Shown: positions 1 to 9,022 of the stretch, piece after piece
How the letters are laid out: every line of letters begins with the position of its first letter
Numbering within the stretch: the stretch's first letter is position 1
From: Prorocentrum cordatum
Taxonomy: Eukaryota > Sar > Dinophyceae > Prorocentrales > Prorocentraceae
DNA length: 64,000 bases
Assembly (NCBI GenBank): GCA_963575745.1
Contig: CAUYUJ010017915.1
Location: 663,792 to 727,791, forward strand
Direction of reading: 5' to 3'
Translations under genes and position numbers: made by a program
Notes under the pieces: model-generated
What the model was told of the DNA's origin: nothing
Seen by the model: only the letters and a program-made list of their open reading frames with translations
Databases searched by the model: none

Positions 1-1
1 C

Positions 2-3000
2 ATTGTGCGCGTGGTGAAGGTGCTCTGGAACGCCAAGGTTGTTCGCGCCTCCAGAAGTTCTGACCTTGCCGGTGGCAGGAAGAATCAGCAGGAGTTTGTC
101 ATCAATGGCATCCTCATGGAGTTCTGTGAGAAGGGCGAGCTGACCTCGTATCTCTGGGACGAGCAGGAGCGGAAGCCGCGGGCCTTTGACGAGAAGACCG
201 CGCAGTTTCTCTTCGCGCAGCTCACGGAGCTCCTGGTGGAGCTGCTCGCGCCCAGGGGCGTCGCACGAGGGGACGACGAGGCCTACACCTTCCAGAGCGA
301 CCAGCGCGACGTGGCGAGCCTCAGCTTGCCCACCGACCCCCTGGTTCGAACCAGCTCCGTCGGGGGGCAGTCCTCGACGGAGGGCCCGGCGGCCGCCCTG
401 CTCAGCTCCTTCGAGATGCCTCCGACGCTCCCCTACTTCCACAACGACATCTGATGGGCCTGTTTTCCACCACCACCACCACAAGTTGGAGGGGGAGGGG
501 GTCCTTCTTCTCCACCTCCACCTCTTCCTCCTCCTCGTCCTCCTCTTCCTCCACCTCTAATTACCTCGTCCTCGTCCTCCTCATATGGTCCAGACCAGAG
601 GTCCTCCTCGTCCTCCTCCTCCTCTTCGTCCTCCTCGTCCTCGTCCTCCTCCTCCTTCCCCCCTCCAACTTATAGTGGTGGTGTTGGAGAACAGGCCCAC
701 CAGCATCAAGCTGGAGAACCTGGTCATATCGGGCACCACGCTGAAGCTCATAGACTTCCAGAGCCTCGCGCCGCTGGGCCAGCCCTCGGCCGGGGCGGTG
801 CAGCGGGGGATGGAGCACGCCAGCAGGATGTCCAAGACGAGCAATATGCACACTACTGTTATGATGTTCCAGCGTACTGTAGCCTTGACCACCAGAAAGA
901 ATTTCGAGCACCAAAAAAGTACCGAAACTTGAGGGCTTTCACGTGTCGGGCCCTGGGAGACACTCGTCCGACACTGTTTCGACACTTTCCCGGGTGCTCG
1001 AAATTATTTCTGGGATGTGGAACGAGCGGGGCCACGTAATATTACGGTAGGTTCGCGCGGCGTGGGCGCGCCAGCGACGCCGGCGAGCGCGCTCAAGGTT
1101 GAGTTCTGCGACGCGGAAGCACCGATGGGCACGTTGGCGCGCCTGGACCCGACTGAACTCAGCCTTGAACGGTCGGAACTTTGATCGATTCAAGATTGGA
1201 GGATCAACGCGGTGTCAAAAACCTTGGCGCGCGCCGACGCCGCGCGATCTTCGGAGGCCCGCGCGGATTTCTTGGGTCGGTGTTGGACCCCCTTCTCCCC
1301 GGGCGCGCGCGCCAGGGGCGGCGTTGGAGGCACCGCTAAGGGGGGACGCAGACCATGGCGATCGGCAGGGGAGCTCGCGCGTGAGGAGCGGAGCATACCT
1401 GCGCCGCCGTAGTGGGTGGGGAAGGCAAACCCGACGACGCTCGACGACACGTAAGAGAGACCCTTCGCCGGAGTGACCTTTGGTGCGCACTCATGGGGGT
1501 CCCCCGTTCGCCGCGCTCGTCGCGATGGTAGCGTCTTGCGCGCTTGTGTGTTGGCCTCCTCGCGCCCCCCCAAGAAGCCGCGCACCAAAGGTCACGCTTG
1601 CCCAGGGTCACTCTTACGTGCAGCCGAGACGCGGAAGACGGTGATCAGCTGCCTCTGGAGGCAGCAGCAAACCCACCTGGCGGGGTCGAAGAAATCCGCA
1701 CGGGTCCCCGACAGTTCATGTCTATGTAGTCGTTCCGTTTCTCTAGCCCAGATCTTTGGATGCAGGCTTTGTTCGGCCGCGATCGGTCGCGACCGACCAG
1801 GACCGATCTGGTCGCTGCCTATTTTGAATCAAATCGGTCGTGACTGGTACCGGAATTTGGAGCGACATTGTCAGCGACCGATCTCGTCGGCCTCGGCCAG
1901 CAAAACCTGCCTCCAGTGGTGAAGGATGGGGGCTCCCCATGGGAGGTGCACGGGCCACAGCTCGTGGGCGAATCGCACGTTCGTATGCGCGGCCTCGCGG
2001 GCCTGGCCCCTGCGGATACGGGGCGTGTTTTTATCGCGGGTGCTCCGCGCGCAGCGTGTGCGTGATCCCAAGGCTCGCGCCCCGGAGTCCAGACCGCGAG
2101 GGTGGGGATGCGGCTTTGTTCGTCGGCCTCGGCCAGCGAGATTTTGCATCCAGTGATCGGGGAAGGATCGGCGGCGAGCCTGGGGTGGAAGTGAGGAGGG
2201 GCGGGCCCTCTCAGAAGGCTCAGACATCCCCCAGCCTTCTCAGAAGTGGTGTCCTAGGCCTTCCCCGAAGACACAAGAAGACTTCTCAGAGAAGGCGCGA
2301 GGGTTTCTCAGAAGTCCCGCCGCCTTCTGAGAAGGCCTTCTCCTTCCCAGACCCCCGACGTCCTGATTCTTCACCACGTCGACCCCCAGAGGTCGGGACC
2401 TCTCACCCGGGACCGGTTTTGTCGTCCCGAGGCTTCGGGGAGGGTTCCCAGAGGCCGAAAATAGTACAACATTTCCCGTCGAAAGGAGCGCACAACCTCC
2501 CGAACATAGCGCCAATAGCGCAAACAATTGTTCACAACGCGCCGCCGAAAGGATCTACATGCACAGGCACCCCGCCGCGCGCGGCCAGAGCCGGCATCCC
2601 TCCGCCCCGTGCGCGGGCGTGGAGGCGCAGGCGGAGGGGACCATGCTGTGGGCCTGCGGCATCGTCCTGGTGCGGCTGCTGTGCGCGGAGCTGCCCCAGG
2701 ACTGGGTGTACCGGCACGGGGGCCCGGGGCTTAGTGTCGGAAGCTGGAACCTAATACGTATAGCCCCTCGCAGTTGGGGATGAGAGCGACGTGGGCGGCG
2801 AGGACGTCGGCAGTCTGCGCAGCTTTGAAGGAGCCCGCCGCAGGCGCCCATTTTTTGTTGCAAATAGTGCAGTGGGCCCGCCGCAGGCGCCAGTTCTTGT
2901 TTTTGTTCGTGAAAGCAGTGCGAGTGGGTCGCGGGGTGGCTCGCGGGGCTGGGCTCAGTGTTAAGTCGGGCGTGTCCCTCTACAGGAAAAGTCTTGGAAA

Positions 3001-5267
3001 ATTGAAAAAATAGGATGGGAACGAATTTTCTATTATTTGTTTAAACTAGTTCGGAGTATTTTGGGACTACTTCTTACTTCTCGTCCAAGATCCGCCTGTA
3101 GGGGGACATGCCCGACCTAAGCTTAGTGTCGGAAGCTTGAACATATACAATAACAGGTTTCAATACCAATGGCGGGCTGTGTTTCAATCCCTGGACTTTC
3201 GGAGGGTCGTGGACGACGTCGGGGTGGTGGGGTGTATACTCCGTTGATCCGTGTCCCGGGGAAGCAACGGAACATGTATACACCAGGGTCCCGTATACAC
3301 CAGGATCCGCCGTTTTCCTGTGGAGCTGGGTAAGGCGTCGGTGTACAGAGTTTGGTTCTCTATAGTTGGCCCCGGAGACGGCAGGAGAGTTTTTGTTGTT
3401 GTTTTCATGCAGTTGTCTCTGGCTGGAACGCGGAACGGTATTTTCGCGGCCATGGCTGGTTAATCTATCCTCTGGTGTGCGTTTTCGTAAGATCACGACG
3501 GAATTGCCAGGTCGGCGGATGCGTGCAGAAATCTGGAACATGACAACGGTATATAACCAATCTGCCCCCGGAAACGGGAAGCAACGGGCTCCTGCTGGGA
3601 CTGGACCCAGAGCCAGAGCCAGAAACACCCCGGTTTCTGTTGCATCTTCGGGGGACCTCGCCTGTCCCCAAAATTGGTGTCTTTTGGGGGGCCCGACGCG
3701 TGCTCGATGCGGACTCGACGCGGATTTGGCGTGGATTCGACGAGGATTCGACACGGATTCGAGACGGATCCGACGCGTCCGATATGGATTCGACACGGAT
3801 TCGACGCGGACAGGGCCGCGACGGGACAGACAAGGTCCTCCGAGGATGCAACATAACACGGCGACGGAACCCGGGAAAACAAGCGCCAGAACCGGCAACA
3901 CACACTGCACAACGGAACCGGTCCAACCACTGCCCTGTCATTCCCAGGGTCGGGTCGGGCATGTCCTCCTACAGGCGGGTTTCGGATGAAGAATGGAATG
4001 TAAGATCAGCGTTGGCTCCAAATAGATGGGAGGACAGGGGGAGGACGAGAGGAGGATGGGAGGAGGACGAAAGGAGGACGGGAGCAGGACGGGAGGAGGA
4101 CGGGAGGAGCAAAATCAAGCAAGCGCAAGCAAGCAAGCGGAAGCAAGCAAGCGCAAGCGACCATTAACAAGCAAGCAAGAGCCAGCGATCAAGTGCAAAC
4201 AAGCAAGGGCAAGCAAGAGCAAGCAAGCGAGAGCAAGCACGCAAGAGCAAGCAAGCAAGTGCAAGTGAGTGTTTGAGTGCAAGTGCAAGCATGCCATTCG
4301 AAATACGGGGGGGCCATTGGAAAAAGGGGGGGCTGAAGACCAATTACTTGTGATGAGCTGGGACTCCTATAGGGCAGGCCTATTTGGAGAATTTTGCATA
4401 ATGGACAGAAATAGCAGAAAGTCGTCTCCGGGCTGCTTTCTGACCTACTTCTGAATGTTCCCCCCGTAGCGTTAAGTCGGGCCCGTCCCTCTCCAGGAGG
4501 AATATTCAAACATAGTCAAAAAGTCGTATGGGGACTATTGTTTGATTTCTTTTGACCATTTGGGAGTATGTTTTGAGTATTTGTTTTATTTGTCGTCGAA
4601 AATCTTCCTGCAGGGGGACACGCCCGACTCAACCGCAGCGGGACGTGCCCGAATGTCTGACCCATTTCTGAACGTTTCCTCCTCGTCCTCCTCCTCCTCC
4701 TCCTCCTCCTCCTCTTCCTCCTCCTCCTCTTCGTCCTCCTCCTCCTCCTCCTCCTCCTTCTCCTCCTTCTCCTCCTCCTCCTCCTCCTCCTCCTCCTCCT
4801 CCTCCTCCTCCTCCCCCTCCCCCCTTCCCGTAGCGGGACGTGCCCGACCTCAGCCCGGGGCCCGAGCCGAGGCCTGGGGAGCACGGAAGGCCTCGAGAGG
4901 GAGCTGCCCCCCGGGCACTGCCTGCTGCGGCGCGGCGGCGGCGGCTGCCGCGACCTCCTGGAGAGGATCTTCTCCCGGGAGGCGACGACGGGCCTGCTTT
5001 CCAGCACCACCACCACCAGGAGTTGGAGGTGAGGAGGAGGAGGAGGAGGAGGAGGAGGAGGAGGACGAAGAGGAGGAGGAGGAGGAGGAGGAGGAGGACG
5101 ACGAAGAGGAGGAGGAGGAGGAGGAGCAGGAGCAGGAGCAGGACCCCCCCCCCCGCCACCGCGGCGGTGGAAAACACGCCCATCAGGCGACGCCCACGAT
5201 CGCAGAGGTCCTCATGCACGACTGGGTGCGCTCGGCCGCAAAAATCACTGGGAGGAGGGTGCAAGAG
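2..5267 (+). CDS. Protein kinase domain gene, 5' partial, five exons
   Basis: The exons are 2-447, 704-826, 2552-2721, 4854-4981 and 5187-5267. They join in one reading frame across all four introns. Kinase landmarks appear in order. The window opens at the alpha-C/beta-4 segment (IVRVVKVL). Exon 1 ends in the catalytic loop HND, which continues as IKLEN in exon 2, so the loop is HNDIKLEN (HxDxKxxN pattern). The metal-binding triad is DFQ instead of DFG. Exon 3 carries the subdomain IX segment WACGIVLVRLLCAELP. Exons 4 and 5 give DLLERIFSREA then TPTIAEVLMHDWV, the usual subdomain XI end. Exon 1 has a Ser/Gly-rich insert of about 60 residues before the catalytic loop. The ATP-binding lobe lies upstream of the window. 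The protein probably phosphorylates Ser/Thr, but HND and DFQ leave activity open. Splice sites are GC-AG twice, GA-AG once and a non-canonical CA-AG. The gene may continue beyond a GT donor at 5268. Family assignment is confident; exact ends are inferred. Confidence 0.85.
448..703 (+). mobile_element. Introner-like intron 1 of the kinase gene, inverted-repeat ends
   Basis: This 256-bp intron splits the kinase catalytic loop between HND and IKLEN. Its ends are long inverted repeats: GGGCCTGTTTTCCACCACCA on the left and the complement of AGTGGTGGTGTTGGAGAACA on the right, followed by GGCCC. The interior is a TCC/TCG pyrimidine tract. CATC is present at both edges (448-451 and 704-707), which could be a decayed target duplication. 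With an AG acceptor at 702-703 the donor reads CA, which is non-canonical. The ends match the element at 4982-5186, so both belong to one family. This fits the introner elements known from dinoflagellates. Confidence 0.8.
1449..1620. mobile_element. MITE-like element, family B copy 1
   Basis: The ends are about 40-bp imperfect inverted repeats. CGTAAGAGAGACCCTT and GTGACCTTTGGTGCGC on the left mirror GCGCACCAAAGGTCAC and CAGGGTCACTCTTACG on the right. Related copies lie at 7476-7725, 7984-8163 and 47540-47695. No coding capacity is seen. Confidence 0.75.
1753..1918. mobile_element. MITE-like element, family C copy 1
   Basis: The left end GGATGCAGGCTTTGTTCGGC and the right end GCCAGCAAAACCTGCCTCCA are imperfect inverted repeats. 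GATCGGTCGCGACC motifs lie inside. A related copy is inserted at 7511-7655, inside a family B element. Confidence 0.6.
2168..2345. mobile_element. Family G element, right end missing
   Basis: The left end (GGCGGCGAGC, then GAAGTGAGGAGGGGCGGGCC) matches the complete copies at 6786-6991 and 29958-30152. The interior has the family's TTCTCAGAAG palindromic repeats. The right inverted repeat is replaced by the reverse-oriented family H element that follows. Confidence 0.6.
2345..2470 (-). repeat. Family H repeat, reverse orientation, partial
   Basis: This reads as the reverse complement of the repeats at 12529-12690, 30905-31072 and 40489-40650. It contains CCCAGACCCCCGACGTC, GACCGGTTTTGTCGTCCCGA and AGAGGCCGAAAATA. 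Confidence 0.65.
2962..3121 (+). mobile_element. T8 element (160 bp, inverted-repeat ends, 8-bp flank repeat)
   Basis: The left end TAAGTCGGGCGTGTCCCTCT and the right end GGGGGACATGCCCGACCTAA are inverted repeats. The flanks CTCAGTGT (2954-2961) and CTTAGTGT (3122-3129) match in 7 of 8 bases, as a target-site duplication would. The interior is AT-rich and non-coding. I use the name T8 only for this window. Confidence 0.8.
3700..3815. repeat. 12-bp tandem repeat, GGATTCGACRCG unit
   Basis: About nine imperfect copies of a 12-bp unit (GGATTCGACGCG and variants) run head to tail. The repeat lies within kinase intron 3. Confidence 0.7.
4105..4285. repeat. AAGC-rich microsatellite
   Basis: An imperfect array of CAAGCAAG(C/A)GCAAG units inside kinase intron 3. 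Confidence 0.8.
4473..4633 (+). mobile_element. T8 element
   Basis: The ends TAAGTCGGGCCCGTCCCTCT and CAGGGGGACACGCCCGACTC are inverted repeats. The interior matches other T8 copies (GGAATATTCAAA, GGGGAC, TTTGGGAGTATG). The flanks CGTAGCGT and CGCAGCGG agree in 6 of 8 bases. Confidence 0.75.
4678..4826. repeat. TCC triplet tract
   Basis: About 150 bp of near-perfect TCC repeats. It ends just before a T8-like end (GGGACGTGCCCGACC) that abuts the fourth kinase exon. Confidence 0.9.
4982..5186 (+). mobile_element. Introner-like intron 4 of the kinase gene, GC-AG, 8-bp target duplication
   Basis: The 8-bp AGGCGACG flanks the insertion on both sides (4980-4987 and 5185-5192). Splicing at GC (4982) and AG (5185-5186) restores one exact copy and keeps the kinase frame across REA|TPTIAEV. 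The left end GGGCCTGCTTTCCAGCACCA and the right end GCGGTGGAAAACACGCCCAT form an inverted repeat shared with the intron at 448-703. The interior is a GGA tract. This is the clearest intron-by-insertion case in the window. Confidence 0.88.
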
Positions 5268-5425
5268 GTGCCCATGCCGCTGCCCCTCCGCCCGTTCTCC
5301 CCTCTTTTGGGGGGCCTCCTGGGAGGTCCTCGTCGCCACCGCTGGACTCGCCTCGAGATCCTGGTCGGAACCCACCCCGAGAGAGGTCCGGGGGGTTGGT
5401 GTACCCGATCACGGGAGCAGTGCGT
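5268..5425 (+). repeat. Family K repeat starting at a putative GT splice donor
   Basis: The sequence from GTGCCCATGCCGCTGCCCCT onward is related to that from 33838 (GTACCGATGCCGCCACCC). Shared blocks include CGTCRCCRCSGCTGGAYTCGC and GAGAGGTCC. Both copies start with GT directly after coding-like sequence, so they may be intron-borne elements. The right boundary is uncertain. Confidence 0.5.
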
Positions 5426-5446
5426 TCGGGCGACGAAGTCCATACG

Positions 5447-5575
5447 TATCCCCTGCCCCCAGGCCAGGCCCTTCCTGGGCCCAGGAGCTGTGTATACGCC
5501 CCCCAGGCAATGCCAGGAGGGCGTATGCACCGCTGCTGGGTTCAGGCTGGGCCTTGCCAGGGAGCAGTGAGCAGT
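5447..5575. mobile_element. Short palindromic (foldback) element
   Basis: Two nested inverted repeats are visible: CAGGCCAGGCCCTTCCTGGG against GGCTGGGCCTTGCCAGG, and GTGTATACGCCC against GGGCGTATGCAC. The element is about 125 bp and non-coding. Confidence 0.6.
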
Positions 5576-6625
5576 GGATATGTATTATAGATGCCGTCGC
5601 CCTACATGAGTGTTCTCGCAAGCCCGTTCTTTAAGTGCGTTGCCGAGCGCTAGCGTCTGGTGATCGATGAGGAAGCGCCGATTTGGCGTCGGGTAGCGCT
5701 GATGCAGCGCCGATTAGCGCTGGTTAGCCTGGACTCGCCAGAACCAGCAGCATTGCATTGGCGGCTTCCATGAGACGAGGCGCGCGTGTCCGCTGGCAGG
5801 CGAGCCCCCTCGGAGCGGCGCGGGCGGGCCCTGGGCCAAGTTGGATGCAGGTAACATCCTTCTCCCAATTGTGTCGCGATGTCCGGTCTCCCGCAGCAGC
5901 CAGTGGCTGTCCGCATAGCGTCTGTGTGACGACGGCGGGTCTGGCTCACGTGACCCAAGGGCGGAATGCTCCCCAGACTAGCGGCGACTGCCGCGCTCCT
6001 CGAGCGCGCTGCTGCGCCAGTCCCCGGCCGACCTCTCCGCCGAGTCGCGGTGCCGCGTGGGTCAGTTGATGCCAGAAGGCCCCAGGGAGGAGAGGCCCTA
6101 CAGGAGTGGCTGGCCGTATGGATTGTGGCACGTCGTCGCGCCGCCTCTTGTCTCGAAGAACTTATTTCTTCGTCCAAAGAATTTATTTCTACGAAAGTCA
6201 TATACTGTTTAAGAAAGCCTCGTGCCGGTGTTTTATGTATTTCTTAGACATGTATTTCTTAGAAATGTACAAAACGGCACAAACAGTGAAAAGCTGCTGG
6301 CGCTTCGCCGCCGGGGGGGGGGGCAGCGCAGATCCAAGAGATCCGCGCGGAGCGCCACGAGTTTATGTCCATGCCGCGTTTTCGTGGATTCTATCTTCGC
6401 TGTCCCATGTGATCACCGAGCGCGTTTCACGACTGGCACAGTGCCTACTCGCAGACGTTCGACAACAAAAAACCCACGTTCGCCTCGATGTGCTCCACAC
6501 ACACACACATATATATATATATATGTATATATGTATATATATACATATGTATCGTAGATCCCCAACGGCGGATCCAGGCCATTTGCGAGAAGCGACTCTG
6601 CGATTAGTGGAACGCGCCTGCCTGT
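5576..6625. other. Gene-free stretch with unassigned frames
   Basis: An open frame at 5966-6247 (+, 93 codons) and one at 5650-6201 (-, 183 codons) show no motif I recognise. Sequence near 5650-5745 repeats GCGCCGATT/AGCGCTG. The stretch around 6340-6385 resembles the right end of the 36648-36822 family (GCGCGGAGCGCCACGAGTTT). A CA/TA microsatellite occupies 6494-6551. Confidence 0.5.
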
Positions 6626-6785
6626 ATGAGCTGCCGCCGGGAGGTGCGGGAGGCCCGCATGGCCTGGAACCAGTCGGACGCCCACGCCCCCGAGCCGCCG
6701 CAGGCGGTGCAGCTGGCGCTGCGGGCGCCCCCCTCTGCGGGTGCCGACCGCTGGAACGCCTGGATCCCGCTGAAGGACCCCTTGA
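6626..6785 (+). CDS. Coding-like island, unknown function
   Basis: The frame beginning at 6626 encodes a mixed, protein-like stretch (CRREVREARMAWNQ, then RWNAWIPLKDPLI). It stays open up to the family G element at 6786. No family was recognised. It may be an exon of the same gene as the island at 7740-7983, with the elements between them as intron, but no splice join could be proved. Confidence 0.35.
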
Positions 6786-6991
6786 TCGGCGGCGAGCGAG
6801 GGGGGGGGGGGGAAGTGAGAAGGAGAAGGCCTTCCCAAAAAGCGACAGGGCGTCTCAGAAGCCCTCGCGCCTTCGGAAGAGCGTTCTACGTCTCCGGGGA
6901 AGCTCAGGGAACTTCTCAGAAGGCTGGGGGGCTTCCGAGCCTTCTGAGAAGGCCCGCCCCTTCTCGCTTCCCCCCCAGGCTCGCCACCGAA
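6786..6991. mobile_element. Family G element, complete
   Basis: The left end CGGCGGCGAGC plus GAAGTGAGAAGGAGAAGGCC mirrors the right end GGCCCGCCCCTTCTCGCTTC plus GGCTCGCCACCG. The interior is a series of TTCTCAGAAG-type palindromes. Another complete copy is at 29958-30152. Confidence 0.75.
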
Positions 6992-7017
6992 CCGAGGAAG
7001 AACGCACTGCCTGAGCA

Positions 7018-7172
7018 TAGACTCTCTTCGCTCCGCGCGGATGTTCTGGATCTGCGCAAGGGGCCCCCTGCCTCCGGCTTCCGTCCATGGCGCGCTCCGC
7101 GCGCCAGGGAGGTGGGTCCAGCTCCATTTAAGGGAGTCCGCGCGGAGCTCGGAGAGTTTGTGTATATGCAGT
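7018..7172. mobile_element. Family N element
   Basis: The left end GACTCTCTTCGCTCCGCGCG and the right end CGCGCGGAGCTCGGAGAGTT are inverted repeats. A better-preserved copy lies at 36648-36822; half copies occur near 1690, 6360 and 9300. Confidence 0.65.
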
Positions 7173-7475
7173 TGTTCCCTCCGCGAGGACATGCGCGTCG
7201 AGGGCAAGCCGCCCCCGTTGGCCAAGGCAGCCTGTCCACGGCTGGGGCTGCCCTGAGATCCTGGCCTCTCCGTTTTTCTCGGTTCGGGGGTTTTCGAGCC
7301 ATCGCCGGGCCCGGGCCCTCACAGATCGCTCTGGCCCGAGGAGTGGTGCAGAAGCAGTTGGTCCTGGGTTCTGGTTTTTTGTTTTTGGGTGTGTTCTGCT
7401 TTTTTCGCGACGTCGGATTCTCAGGAGAGCTGGGGCCCTTGCCCCACCCCTTGCGGGCCCCAGCGGCCTCGGGGA
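7173..7475. other. Unassigned stretch
   Basis: A plus-strand frame continues through this stretch, but its composition is not convincing as protein. No repeat family was recognised here. Confidence 0.4.
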
Positions 7476-7725
7476 CCCCTCGAGTGAGGTCCTCGGTGCG
7501 ATCCCTGATCATTGGATGCCGACTTTTGTTCGGTCGCGATCGGTAGCGAGCGGGCGGCACTCCGAGTCGGTCGCGACCGATGGCCATCGGCCGCGACCCA
7601 TTTTGAAGCAAACCCGTCGCGACCGATGCCTGAATGTTGAAGCAAAGTCGGTAGCGCGTCCCGTGGCCCCCCAAAAAGCCGCGCACCAAAGGTCACCCTT
7701 ACCCAGGGGCACTCTTGCGTGTAGC
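7476..7725. mobile_element. Family B element interrupted by a family C element (7511-7655)
   Basis: The left end (GACCCCTCGAGTGAGGTCCT, then CGGTGCG) and the right end (CCGCGCACCAAAGGTCACCC, then CAGGGGCACTCTTGCG) are the family B inverted repeats. Between them lies ATTGGATGCCGACTTTTGTT, the family C end, followed by GATCGGT and CGCGACC blocks. The family C insertion is therefore younger than the family B copy. Confidence 0.6.
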
Positions 7726-7739
7726 CGATTCTCCTTCTC

Positions 7740-7983
7740 CCTTCACCCCCGTCGCTCGCCGCTGGCGTGAGGTCAAGGAGATCATCGACCTGGCAGTGGC
7801 GTACTCGGACGGCCTCTTCCGGCAGGACGGCTGCCCGGAGGCGGAGCCGGAGGGCGGGGCGGGCGCCGCTCCGGAGGACAGCGTCCACGAGTGGCGGTGG
7901 CGGATCCTCGTTCGCACGGGCGACGAGATCGAGGATCGCCGGGGAGCTGCCGACCCCGATGCCCGAGCGCCGCCCAGAGTTGA
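7740..7983 (+). CDS. Coding-like island between two family B elements, unknown function
   Basis: The frame reads RRWREVKEIIDLAVAYSDGL, then an acidic stretch, then DSVHEWRWRILVRTGDEIED. It has the residue balance of a real soluble protein. It is bracketed by family B copies at 7476-7725 and 7984-8163, which suggests an exon with element-derived introns. No domain was recognised. A stop follows at 7991-7993, inside the next element. Confidence 0.45.
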
Positions 7984-8163
7984 CTGCACGTAGTAAGAGG
8001 GAACCTTCGCATGAGCGACCGTGGGTGCGGGCCCACTGGGGTCCCAGGATCGCCGAGCGCCATGCGATAGTAGCGTGTCGCGCGCCTGTGTCTGGCCCCC
8101 TCGCGGCGCTCCAAAAGCCGCGCGCCAAAGGTCACTCTTACCCAGGGTCGCTCTGGGGTGCAG
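7984..8163. mobile_element. Family B element copy 3
   Basis: The ends AGTAAGAGGGAACCTTCGC and CTCTTACCCAGGGTCGCTCT, with GCGCGCCAAAGGTCACTC inside the right end, follow the family B pattern. Confidence 0.65.
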
Positions 8164-8461
8164 CCGAAAAGCTTGGGCCGCTCAAAACCCTGACCTTACA
8201 GACGAACTTAGAAATAGCACCAGGACCTTGGCGTTTAGATTGCTGTCGAGGCTTGAAGTAATCAAGATCGATCTATAGGTCTGGAGGGCTATTTTTAAGC
8301 ACTGGAAGGTCATGGAAGAGGGGGGGAAGCTCGGGGAGACACCGTGGGGAGGCTATGTGTCAGGACGCATCCCCCTTGAGGATGGACGCCCCTCCTGCGC
8401 ACATACCCGAGTGTGGCCCCAGATTGTTGGTCCAGACAAGACCCCCCCAAATCGGGGATTG

Positions 8462-8632
8462 GTCGGGGGTGGACAGAACCCCTACCCTGCCACGTCGATT
8501 AGTGAATTGTCCGTTTTCGGTTCTCGAGAGGGCGCCGCGGCCGTCATTGTCCAGGCTTGCGCCCGCCAGGTTTGGGCCCGAGGTCGTTTTCATTAAGCCA
8601 CGTTTTGCTAAAGGGGGTTCTATCCATCCCCA
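8462..8632 (+). mobile_element. Family D element copy 1
   Basis: The 170-bp element has ends GTCGGGGGTGGACAGAACCC and GGGGGTTCTATCCATCCCCA, imperfect inverted repeats. The interior has the family core CACGTCGATTAGTGAATTGT and GGTTCTCGAGAGGGCGCC. Other copies are at 30360-30529, 43979-44150 and 57348-57519. Confidence 0.8.
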
Positions 8633-8723
8633 AGGGGGGAAACTCGGGGAGACACGGTGGGGAGGCTGTGTGTCCGGACGCACCCCCCTCGAGGATGGAC
8701 GCCCCTCCTGATGGAGCCTCGCA

Positions 8724-8942
8724 GGTCATGGTAACGATCGGATCCGGTATTTAGAAAAACGGCCCCGGATCTAGAAACTCATATTGTTTATTTAGTGAAC
8801 AGGTTTCTGCGTCTACTAAATGATGTTTGGTCTTGTTTTGATTAGGCGGCGCAGTTAAATTAATCCGTTTCTCGTTTTAGTAAATCATCGCTTGTCCATA
8901 TTTTGTTTTCAGGATGCGCGTTCGTTCATTACCATGACCTGT
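8724..8942. mobile_element. MITE-like element E
   Basis: The ends CAGGTCATGGTAACGATCG and CGTTCATTACCATGACCTG are inverted repeats. The interior is AT-rich with no frame. It is the only copy seen here. Confidence 0.65.
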
Positions 8943-9022
8943 GTTAGCCGGCGGCCTCCTGCGCACATCCCCGAGTGTGGCCCCAGATCGTTGGTCCAGA
9001 CAAGACTTCCCCAGAGTCGAGG

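Larger units (their letters stand above)
827..2551 (+). other. Intron 2 of the kinase gene, GA-AG, filled with nested elements
   Basis: The exon frame resumes exactly if the intron runs from GATGTCC (827) to GAAAG (2551). AGGAT occurs at both edges (825-829 and 2550-2554). The 1.7 kb interior holds several inverted-repeat elements listed separately (1449-1620, 1753-1918, 2168-2345, 2345-2470). It also holds fragments of the family found at 36648-36822 (around 1200-1340 and 1690-1740) and a small inverted repeat at about 2106-2156. No coding sequence was seen inside. Confidence 0.65.
2722..4853 (+). other. Intron 3 of the kinase gene, GC-AG, 2.1 kb composite insertion
   Basis: The exons join in frame only with donor GC at 2722 and acceptor AG at 4852-4853. 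The 8-bp sequence GCCCGGGG is present at both edges (2722-2729 and 4853-4860), as expected of a target-site duplication that supplies the GC donor. The interior holds two complete 160-bp T8 elements, a 12-bp tandem repeat, an AAGC microsatellite and a TCC tract. An isolated T8 end in reverse orientation lies at about 3953-3995. The first bases after the duplication (CTTAGTGTCGGAAGCTGG) recur at 3122-3139. Confidence 0.7.
8312..9022. repeat. Duplicated block broken up by family D and family E insertions
   Basis: About 75 bp starting with CTCGGGGAGACACSGTGGGG occurs at 8330-8396 and 8643-8710. A second block (CACATMCCCGAGTGTGGCCC) occurs at 8397-8455 and 8962-9022. The copies are separated by a family D element (8462-8632) and an element with CAGGTCATGGTAA ends (8724-8942). 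I read this as a duplicated ancestor later interrupted by insertions. Confidence 0.6.

Noticed and set aside
5650-6201. 183-codon minus-strand frame as a gene
   Set aside because: It has Arg/Ala/Ser-rich composition typical of GC-rich noncoding strands and runs through short repeats.
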